Source: RGIG426 sp045643425 | GTDB lineage: Bacteria > Bacillota > Clostridia > Oscillospirales > Acutalibacteraceae | Assembly: GCA_045643425.1 (NCBI GenBank) | Contig: JAZUKW010000074.1 | Coordinates: 1-6,742 of the forward strand | Length of the DNA stretch: 6,742 nt | Direction: 5' to 3' | Shown: piece by piece, positions 1 to 5,335 of the stretch | How the letters are laid out: the number at the start of each line of letters is the position of its first letter | Position numbering within the stretch: position 1 is the first letter of the stretch | Notes under the pieces: generated by a model | Databases searched by the model: none | Told to the model about the DNA's origin: nothing | What the model saw: the letters and a program-made list of their open reading frames with translations, nothing else | Translations under genes and position numbers: made by a program

Positions 1-107
1 CCCGCTTTCGGGTCGTTGCGCTGTTGCAGGCGCACCACCGCGCGGTAGACCGGCATGGTATACGCCATTTTCGCCGTGCAAATCGGCTCTTTTTTCTCGT
101 TTTCCAT
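1..107 (-). CDS. Unrecognised protein, N-terminal fragment (runs off the left edge)
   Basis: The reading frame opens with ATG at 107-105 and stays open for 35 codons to the window edge, so only the N terminus is visible. It begins MENEKKEPICTAKMAY and continues with a basic, non-hydrophobic stretch. There is no signal peptide, membrane segment or family motif that I recognise. The start is supported by a GAGG at 116-119 on the minus strand, eight bases before the ATG and overlapping the ispE stop codon. The 10-base gap to ispE makes it the next gene of the same operon. It could be a regulator or a small cytoplasmic protein, but the visible part does not allow a functional call. I am fairly sure it is a gene and have no view on its role. 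Confidence 0.6.
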   Translation of the reverse strand, partial: MENEKKEPICTAKMAYTMPVYRAVVRLQQRNDPKA

Positions 108-117
108 ACAAAAAACC

Positions 118-987
118 TCACTCATTCGCCAGAGGGCGGCAGAGATAGACCGCGCCGTAGTCCCACAGCGCCTCGCGGCAGGCGCGGGCATCCGTTTCGC
201 TTGTAAACAGCGCAAACACCGCCGAGCCGCTGCCGCTCATTTGACAGCCGAGCGGCGCAAATTCCCGCATTTTTTCGCAAATGGCGGTCACTTCCGCGAG
301 ATTCAGCACGTCCTCGAACACGTTATACAGCTTTTCGCCTACCGCGGCGGCATCTCCCGCCTCCAGCGCGGCAATTAAGCCCGCCTCGTCCGACAGGCGA
401 CGTTCGCCCTCGAAGGTATCCACCGCTTTGTAGGCCTCGGCGGTCGACACCGACACCGCGGGCTTGCACACCACGACGAACAGCTCGTCCGACAAGCCCT
501 TCACCGGCTCCAGCACCTCGCCGATACCGGTAGCGAGCGCCGCACCGCCGCGCACGCAAAACGGCACGTCCGCACCGATGGACACGGCAAATGCGCACAG
601 CGCGTCGATGGAAAACGGCAGCTCCCACAAGCTGTTAAGCCCTCGCAGCACCGCGGCGGCATCGGCACTTCCTCCCGCCAGCCCCGCTTGCTGCGGGATT
701 TTTTTGTCTATGTAAATATCGATCCCGCCGACGCGCTCCGCCTCCGGCAGAGCGTTCCAAAACGCTTTGGCGGCGGCATACGCGGTGTTGCGGCGGTCGG
801 TCGGCAAATTCTTATCCGAAAGGCGCAAAAAGATGCCCGGCTCCTCCACGCGGGTAACGGTCACGGTATCCGAAAGCGTCACCGTTTGCATCACCGTGCG
901 GATGAGATGGTAGTCGTCCTCCCGCTTGCCGACCACGTCCAGCGTCAGGTTGATTTTCGCCGGCGCGGACAGGGTCAAACGCTTCAT
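118..987 (-). CDS. ispE: 4-(cytidine 5'-diphospho)-2-C-methyl-D-erythritol kinase (IspE)
   Basis: This cytoplasmic GHMP-family kinase phosphorylates the 2-hydroxyl of CDP-methylerythritol with ATP, in the MEP route to isoprenoid precursors. At 289 aa it has normal length. All three family motifs are visible: PAKINLTLDV near residues 9-18 with the active-site Lys11, the glycine-rich ATP loop PQQAGLAGGSADAAA at 98-112, and SGSGSAVFALF at 251-261. The catalytic Asp is D140 in GADVPF. The substrate-binding Tyr-His pair is Y26-H27, although the usual DGYH reads DDYH here. The ATG overlaps the aminotransferase stop codon as ATGA. A GAGGAG eight bases upstream lies inside the end of that gene, so translation is probably coupled. 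No separate promoter is visible. Identification is secure. Confidence 0.97.
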   Translation of the reverse strand: MKRLTLSAPAKINLTLDVVGKREDDYHLIRTVMQTVTLSDTVTVTRVEEPGIFLRLSDKNLPTDRRNTAYAAAKAFWNALPEAERVGGIDIYIDKKIPQQAGLAGGSADAAAVLRGLNSLWELPFSIDALCAFAVSIGADVPFCVRGGAALATGIGEVLEPVKGLSDELFVVVCKPAVSVSTAEAYKAVDTFEGERRLSDEAGLIAALEAGDAAAVGEKLYNVFEDVLNLAEVTAICEKMREFAPLGCQMSGSGSAVFALFTSETDARACREALWDYGAVYLCRPLANE

Positions 988-2156
988 TTTTTCAACTCCT
1001 CGATAAATTCGCGCATCCGCTTGGTCGCCTCACAGATGTGGGACACCGAATAGCAGTACGAGATGCGCACAAAGCCCTCACCGCATTCACCGAACGCGGT
1101 GCCGGGCACGACGGCGACCTGCTTGTCTTTGAGCAGGCGCTCGCAAAATTCCTCCGACGTAAGGCCCGTAGACGCAATACACGGGAACACGTAAAACGCG
1201 CCCTCCGGCTCGAAGCAGGAAAGCCCCATCCGACGAAGCTCGTCCACAATAAGGCGGCGGCGCTTGTCGTATTCGGCGCGCATTTTCTCCACGTCCTCCT
1301 CGCCGTTGTCCAGCGCTTCGATCGCGGCGTACTGCGCTGTCGTCGGCGCGCACATGATCGCGTATTGGTGGAGCTTTAACATCTGTTTTAAGATCGGCGC
1401 GGGCGCACAGGCATAGCCGAGCCGCCAGCCGGTCATGGCAAACGCCTTCGAAAATCCGCTGACAAGGATCGTACGCTCCCACATACCGGGAAGCGACGCG
1501 ATGCTGACGTGCGGCGTGCCGCCATAGGTCAGCTCGCCGTAGATCTCGTCGGACAAAACGAGGATGTTCGTGTCTCGAAGCACCTCGGCGATCTGCTCCA
1601 AATGCTCGCGGCGCATAACGGCGCCCGTCGGGTTGTTCGGAAACGGCAAAACGAGCAGCTTCGTCTTGTCGGTGATCGCCGCTTTCAGCGCTTCGGGGGT
1701 CAGGCGGAACTCGTCCGCCTCTTTCGTCACGAGCGACACCGGCACACCGCCCGCGAGCTTCGCCAGCGGCGCATAGCAAACAAAGCAGGGCGACGGGATC
1801 AGTACCTCATCCCCCGGCTGGATGACGGCGCGAAACGCATTGTCGATCGCTTCGCTGCCGCCGACGGTGATCATCACCTCGGTTTTCGGGTCATAAGACA
1901 CGTCAAACCGGCGTTTTAAGTATTTCGCGGTAGATTCGCGCAGCTGGGTAAAGCCCGCGTTCGGCGAATACCACGTCTTGCCCTTTTCGAGCGTTTCAAT
2001 GCCGCGTTGACTGATGTGCCACGGGGTGGAAAAGTCCGGCTCACCGATCGTGAGCGAAATGACGTCCTCCACCTCGCTCGCCAAGTCGAAAAAGCGGCGA
2101 ATCCCGGAGGGCGGCAGCGCCGTAAGCTCCGGATTCAGCAAGGTCGTGTAATCCAT
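984..2156 (-). CDS. Class I/II PLP-dependent aminotransferase, possibly alanine aminotransferase (AlaT/YugH-like)
   Basis: This is a fold-type I, aspartate-aminotransferase-superfamily enzyme of 390 aa, the usual length. Visible landmarks in order are IGEPDF near 37-42, the cofactor-phosphate loop GGSEAID at 99-105, PNNPTG at 173-178, SDEIY at 202-206 with the pyridine-nitrogen Asp203, and SGFSK at 233-237 with the PLP-binding Lys237. GWRLGY follows at 243-248, and FVRIS carries the carboxylate-binding Arg364. Substrate cannot be read from these motifs. The gene directly follows an Lrp/AsnC regulator (stop and start share one base, TAATG), which matches the known Bacillus subtilis alaR-alaT arrangement, where the enzyme is an alanine transaminase. 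By inference it may move amino groups between alanine and glutamate. Aspartate, aromatic or N-acetyl-diaminopimelate transaminase activity are alternatives. The family call is secure and the substrate is not. Confidence 0.93.
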   Translation of the reverse strand: MDYTTLLNPELTALPPSGIRRFFDLASEVEDVISLTIGEPDFSTPWHISQRGIETLEKGKTWYSPNAGFTQLRESTAKYLKRRFDVSYDPKTEVMITVGGSEAIDNAFRAVIQPGDEVLIPSPCFVCYAPLAKLAGGVPVSLVTKEADEFRLTPEALKAAITDKTKLLVLPFPNNPTGAVMRREHLEQIAEVLRDTNILVLSDEIYGELTYGGTPHVSIASLPGMWERTILVSGFSKAFAMTGWRLGYACAPAPILKQMLKLHQYAIMCAPTTAQYAAIEALDNGEEDVEKMRAEYDKRRRLIVDELRRMGLSCFEPEGAFYVFPCIASTGLTSEEFCERLLKDKQVAVVPGTAFGECGEGFVRISYCYSVSHICEATKRMREFIEELKK

Positions 2157-2629
2157 TAAAAAGCCCCTCTCTCGTCCTTTTGCTCGCCGAGGAACTGCAC
2201 GTCGCGCTCTTTATAACGGCGAAGCACAAAGTGGGTCGTGGTAGAAACCACAGAGTCGAGCGTTGCGAGGCGGCGCGCCACGAACATGGCGATCTCCTGG
2301 AACGTCTTGCCGCGCACCACGATCGAGAAATCATAGCCGCCGGACATCAGATAGACGTTTTCCACCTCGTCAAAACGCATGATCGTTTCGGCGAGCTCCT
2401 CAAAGCCGCGGTCGCGCTTCGGGGTCACGCGCAGCTCGATGATCGCGGTTACGTAGTCGCGGTCGGTGCGGTCCCAATCCACCACGGCTTTATACCCGCG
2501 CAGAACGCCGTCCGCCTCCAGCTTTGCGATTTTCGCCGCCACGTCGTCCTCGGTCGTGCCGAGCATCGCGGCGATTTGCGCGTTCGAGAGACGCGCGTTG
2601 TCGTTCAAAATCGTCAATAATTTGTCCAT
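2156..2629 (-). CDS. Lrp/AsnC-family transcriptional regulator
   Basis: This 157 aa protein has the two-domain layout of the feast/famine regulator family. An N-terminal helix-turn-helix spans about residues 1-45 (LLTILNDNARLSNAQIAAML, then a recognition helix near 26-39). A RAM/AsnC effector-binding domain spans about 58-142, with the typical SGGYDF turn at 96-101. Such proteins assemble as dimers to octamers and respond to amino acids. The gene starts at ATG 2629, seven bases after a strong GAGGAGG (2637-2643) that overlaps the YitT stop codon. Its stop overlaps the start of the aminotransferase gene by one base. By inference it senses an amino acid, possibly alanine, and controls the adjacent transaminase gene. 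It lies inside a longer operon with no obvious promoter of its own. The family is certain; the ligand and targets are unknown. Confidence 0.94.
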   Translation of the reverse strand: MDKLLTILNDNARLSNAQIAAMLGTTEDDVAAKIAKLEADGVLRGYKAVVDWDRTDRDYVTAIIELRVTPKRDRGFEELAETIMRFDEVENVYLMSGGYDFSIVVRGKTFQEIAMFVARRLATLDSVVSTTTHFVLRRYKERDVQFLGEQKDERGAF

Positions 2630-2636
2630 GATGATT

Positions 2637-2643
2637 CCTCCTC
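2637..2643 (-). promoter_or_regulatory. Strong Shine-Dalgarno of the Lrp/AsnC gene
   Basis: GAGGAGG on the minus strand lies seven bases before the ATG at 2629. It includes two bases of the TGA stop of the preceding YitT gene, so termination and re-initiation occur on nearly the same spot. Confidence 0.85.
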
Positions 2644-3508
2644 AATGGTTTTCGTTTTTCATAAATCCGTTACCGAAGGTCTGTTCGGTGGTGAGTACGA
2701 TCATAAAAGCGCCGGGATCAAGCTGACGGATCCGCGTCCGCAGAGGATGCACCTCCGACGGGCGAAGCGCACACAAAATGGCGTTGCGGTCAGCTTTTGT
2801 ATATCCGCCTTTGGCTAAAAGCAGCGTCACACCGCGCCCCAGCTCGTTTAAAATCACGTCCGACACGGCCTGCTCCTGCGCGGTCAGCACCAACAGCATG
2901 CGCCCGTGGTCGCGGCCGTAAACGACCGCATCGGTCACGCGGGAGCTGACGAAAATCAACACCGCGGCATACAGACCGCTGCGCAGCTGGCCGAAGGTAA
3001 CGACGGACAACAGCACCACCGCCGCGTCCACAAGCAACAACAGTCGGCCGATCGGCAAATGCGGAAAGCGGCGTTCCAAAAGCCGCGCGACGATCTCGCT
3101 TCCGCCGGTGGTCGCGCCGCGCCACAAAACAAGGCCGATGCCAAACCCCATCAGCACACCGCCCGAAAGCGCGGCCAACAGCGGATCGGCGGTATACGGT
3201 GTGATCCACGGCACGGTTTCGGCGACGTTCAAAAGAAGCGACAGCCCCACCGTAACAAGCGCGGTGCGCACGGTAAACCCGCGCCCCAGCTTAACCGTAG
3301 CCACCGTCAAAAGCGGCAGATTGAGGCACAAGGTCAGCGTTCCGATCGACAGCCACGGCAGCACCGCATGGATCACGGTCGCAACGCCGAGCACGCCTCC
3401 GGGTGCTATTTCGTTCGGAGACGAAAACACCGTCACCGCCAGCGCCACGCACGTAGCGCCGAAAAGATAGCAAGCCATATCCGGCAAAAGCCGCCGCCAC
3501 TGTTTCAG
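2642..3508 (-). CDS. YitT-family multipass membrane protein with C-terminal DUF2179 domain
   Basis: This is an integral membrane protein of the YitT family, whose transported substrate or role is not established. About five or six hydrophobic segments fill the first two thirds. Family signatures are NEIAPGGVLG early on, RGATTGGSEIVARLL in the middle and, in the cytoplasmic DUF2179 tail, GGYTKADRNAILCAL followed by DPGAFMIVLTTEQTFGNGF. I place the start at CTG 3508, giving 288 aa. It has a GAGGGAG (3517-3523) exactly eight bases upstream, lying between the mrnC stop and this codon. A TTG at 3547 would give 301 aa, but it overlaps mrnC by 20 bases and lacks a good ribosome binding site. ATG 3478 would cut into the first membrane segment. 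Its place between mrnC and the Lrp gene suggests only co-transcription. Family secure, start fairly likely, function unknown. Confidence 0.9.
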   Translation of the reverse strand: MKQWRRLLPDMACYLFGATCVALAVTVFSSPNEIAPGGVLGVATVIHAVLPWLSIGTLTLCLNLPLLTVATVKLGRGFTVRTALVTVGLSLLLNVAETVPWITPYTADPLLAALSGGVLMGFGIGLVLWRGATTGGSEIVARLLERRFPHLPIGRLLLLVDAAVVLLSVVTFGQLRSGLYAAVLIFVSSRVTDAVVYGRDHGRMLLVLTAQEQAVSDVILNELGRGVTLLLAKGGYTKADRNAILCALRPSEVHPLRTRIRQLDPGAFMIVLTTEQTFGNGFMKNENH

Positions 3509-3516
3509 AAAAATCG

Positions 3517-3523
3517 CTCCCTC
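3517..3523 (-). promoter_or_regulatory. Shine-Dalgarno that points to a CTG start for the YitT gene
   Basis: GAGGGAG on the minus strand sits between the mrnC stop (3528-3530) and CTG 3508, eight bases from the latter. No ATG, GTG or TTG in the YitT frame has a comparable site at proper distance. The upstream TTG 3547 has only a weak GAG, four bases away. Confidence 0.65.
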
Positions 3524-3527
3524 GCGT

Positions 3528-3899
3528 TTATTCCGCGATGAGGGCAAACAGCTCGTGCAAGCGGTCGGTCTCGTCGTTCAGATAGAGATACCCGAACAGC
3601 GTTTCAAGACCCGTCGCTTTGTGGTAATCGTCGCCCGTCCGCGCGGTGTGGGCGTTGCGCCCACGCTTATAGACGGCGAGCTCCTTTTCGGTCAACTGCG
3701 GCAAGATCTTTTCGAGTGCCGCCGCCTGCGCGGGCGCGCAGACCATGGAAACCGCCTGTCTATGTAACGCGTTTGCCGGACGGTTGGCAGAGGCCGCCAA
3801 ATGCTCGCGCACCATCAGCTCAAACACACCGTCGCCGACAAACGCCAGCGTAATGGGGCTTAGGCCGCGGGTATCCAATTCTTCGGGATACAATCGCAT
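3528..3899 (-). CDS. mrnC: Mini-ribonuclease III (mini-III), 23S rRNA maturation
   Basis: Mini-III is a dimeric RNase III-like nuclease with a catalytic domain but no double-stranded RNA binding domain. In Bacillus subtilis it trims both ends of 23S rRNA from the precursor stem. This 123 aa protein has the right length. It shows LAFVGDGVFELMVREHL (about 18-34) with the metal-binding Asp23, the basic KRGRNAHTART region (78-88), and HKATGLETLFGYLYL (93-107) with the second acidic site at Glu99. The AAA-type ATG at 3899 is preceded by AAGGGAG (3906-3912), seven bases upstream and overlapping the obg stop codon. It lies 12 bases downstream of obg. The pairing of a 23S processing enzyme with a large-subunit assembly GTPase makes functional sense as a ribosome-biogenesis unit. 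Identification is confident. Confidence 0.95.
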   Translation of the reverse strand: MRLYPEELDTRGLSPITLAFVGDGVFELMVREHLAASANRPANALHRQAVSMVCAPAQAAALEKILPQLTEKELAVYKRGRNAHTARTGDDYHKATGLETLFGYLYLNDETDRLHELFALIAE

Positions 3900-3911
3900 A
3901 TCGGTTCTCCC

Positions 3912-5183
3912 TTAATTCACAAATTCAAACTCAAAATCGTAGAGGCAAACGGTGTCGCCCTCCTGAACACCCGCGTCGCGCAGCGCGTCGATAACGCCGG
4001 CGGCTTTGAGCACACGCTCAAAATATTGCAGCGCCTCGTAATCGTCGAAGTTGATGCCGCGCATAACGGTGAGAAGCCACTTGCCCTCAACGGAATAGAC
4101 ACCGTCGTCGGTTTTGGTCACCGTTACCGAGCGATCCTTAAAGCTGTCCGCATCCGCCTGCACCGGCGCCTCCGGCTCAAACGCGCGAATAGGCGGCAGC
4201 GTCGCGAGCGTCGCGGCACACGCGTTGATAAGCTCGTCCGTACCGTGGGAAATCGGCGCCATAATGGGGAAATAGCGCAAGCCGCGTTTTTCCATTTCGG
4301 CGGCGAACGTCTCAAGCTGTTCGTCGGTCGCCAAGTCGCATTTGTTGCCGGCGACAAGCATCGGCAGCTTCGCAAGCGCGGGATTGAACGTCTCAAGCTC
4401 GCGGTTGATGGTGTCGAAATCCTCCAGAGGATCGCGTCCCTCGCTTCCCGCCACGTCCACGATATGCACCAGCAGGCGGCAGCGTTCGACGTGACGCAAA
4501 AACTCGTGACCGAGCCCCGCGCCCTCACCCGCGCCCTCAATAAGACCGGGAATATCCGCCATAACGAACGACGCCTCGCGCACACGCACCACGCCGAGCA
4601 CCGGCGTGATCGTGGTAAAGTGGTAGTTGGCGATTTGCGGCTTAGCCTCGGACACGACCGACACCAGCGTGGATTTGCCCACGTTCGGGAACCCCACAAG
4701 TCCCACGTCGGCGAGCAGCTTCAGCTCCAGCCGCACGGTAAATTCCTCACCCGGGATACCGGGCTTTGCAAACCGCGGCGTTTGCCGCGTCGGGGTGGCA
4801 AAGTGCATATTGCCCCAGCCGCCGTTGCCGCCTTTAGCAAGCACCACCGGCTCTTTTCCGGACAGATCCGCCATAAGCCGGCCGGTCTCGTCGTCAAAAA
4901 CAAGCGTGCCGCGCGGCACCTTCAGCACCACGTCCGCACCGGCTTTTCCCTTACAGCGGTTGCCGCCGCCGGGCAATCCGTTGCCCGCCGTATATTTGCG
5001 CTTGTGGCGATAATCGGAGAGGGTGTTCATCCCCTCGTCCACCAAAAACACCACGTTGCCGCCTTTGCCGCCGTCGCCGCCGTCCGGGCCGCCGGCCGCC
5101 ACGAATTTTTCGCGGTGGAACGCCACCGCCCCGTCGCCGCCGTTGCCGGCTTTAATATGGATCGTTGCTTTGTCGATAAACAC
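3912..5183 (-). CDS. obg: Obg-family ribosome-assembly GTPase
   Basis: Obg is an essential GTPase that binds the 50S subunit during assembly and links to the stringent response. The 423 aa form has the glycine-rich Obg fold (about 1-155; FIDKATIHIKAGNGGDG, GGPDGGDGGKGG, KGGNGGWGN). The G domain follows with GFPNVGKST (164-172), TTITP (190-194), DIPG (210-213) and NKCD (280-283). A C-terminal OCT domain spans about 342-417, so this is the long Gram-positive type. I choose GTG 5183: it gives the canonical N terminus, has AAGGGGG eight bases upstream, and lies about 45 bases from the predicted transcript start. ATG 5222 would add 13 residues that the family lacks, and its only candidate AGGTG lies at or upstream of the predicted transcription start. 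The G5 loop reads IMA where ISA is usual. It is the first gene of the leftward operon. Confidence 0.97.
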   Translation of the reverse strand: MFIDKATIHIKAGNGGDGAVAFHREKFVAAGGPDGGDGGKGGNVVFLVDEGMNTLSDYRHKRKYTAGNGLPGGGNRCKGKAGADVVLKVPRGTLVFDDETGRLMADLSGKEPVVLAKGGNGGWGNMHFATPTRQTPRFAKPGIPGEEFTVRLELKLLADVGLVGFPNVGKSTLVSVVSEAKPQIANYHFTTITPVLGVVRVREASFVMADIPGLIEGAGEGAGLGHEFLRHVERCRLLVHIVDVAGSEGRDPLEDFDTINRELETFNPALAKLPMLVAGNKCDLATDEQLETFAAEMEKRGLRYFPIMAPISHGTDELINACAATLATLPPIRAFEPEAPVQADADSFKDRSVTVTKTDDGVYSVEGKWLLTVMRGINFDDYEALQYFERVLKAAGVIDALRDAGVQEGDTVCLYDFEFEFVN

Positions 5184-5191
5184 GCGATGCG

Positions 5192-5198
5192 CCCCCTT
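5192..5198 (-). promoter_or_regulatory. Shine-Dalgarno deciding the GTG start of obg
   Basis: AAGGGGG on the minus strand lies eight bases before GTG 5183. It is inside the transcript predicted from the promoter at 5237-5265. The AGGTG that could serve ATG 5222 is not safely inside it. Confidence 0.7.
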
Positions 5199-5236
5199 TT
5201 TGCCTATTTTAGGCATAGTCATAGTTATACACCTAT

Positions 5237-5265
5237 ATCATACCCTATTTTTCCCGTAATGTCAA
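5237..5265 (-). promoter_or_regulatory. Sigma-A promoter of the obg operon
   Basis: On the minus strand, a perfect TTGACA (5260-5265) and a one-mismatch TATGAT (5237-5242) are separated by exactly 17 bases, in a locally AT-rich stretch. This is close to the ideal housekeeping promoter. Transcription would start near 5228-5230, giving an untranslated leader of about 45 bases before the obg GTG. The promoter lies just beyond the terminator of the preceding gene, which marks an operon boundary. Confidence 0.88.
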
Positions 5266-5283
5266 AACAAATTCCGCCGAAAA

Positions 5284-5324
5284 CGCAAAAAAATCCCGTT
5301 ACGGACAAGCCGTAACGGGATTTT
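5284..5324 (-). terminator. Intrinsic terminator of the carboxyltransferase gene
   Basis: A perfect 15-base-pair inverted repeat (arms 5290-5304 and 5310-5324) has a 5-base loop and a GC-rich core CCCGTTACGG. On the minus strand it is followed by a run of T, part of which also pairs in the stem. It begins 11 bases after the stop codon of the upstream gene. It has a weaker T-rich flank on the plus side, but no plus-strand gene needs it. Confidence 0.93.
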
Positions 5325-5335
5325 CTCTTAAAAAC

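Noticed and set aside
2699..2704. TATGAT on the minus strand inside the end of the YitT gene, as a possible internal promoter for the regulator
   Set aside because: It spells a Met-Ile codon pair in a conserved stretch and has no acceptable -35 at 16-18 bases; the nearest TTGA-like box is too close.
3512..3514. ATT codon as a start for the YitT gene
   Set aside because: It lies only two bases from the GAGGGAG, too close for initiation, and ATT starts are very rare.
2906..3541. Plus-strand open frame of 211 codons opposite the YitT gene
   Set aside because: The highly polar Gln/Arg/His composition is what the antisense of a hydrophobic membrane protein gives; there is no independent evidence for a gene.
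5192..5215. Run of C and T followed by a hairpin on the plus strand, considered as a terminator or riboswitch piece
   Set aside because: The stem is only 6 bp, has no T tail in either orientation, and the leader is too short for a known riboswitch class.
4026..5315. Open reading frame of 429 codons on the plus strand, opposite obg
   Set aside because: It is antisense to a certain gene, rich in Arg, His and Gln in a low-complexity way typical of GC-rich shadow frames, shows no domain motif, and crosses the terminator and promoter region.
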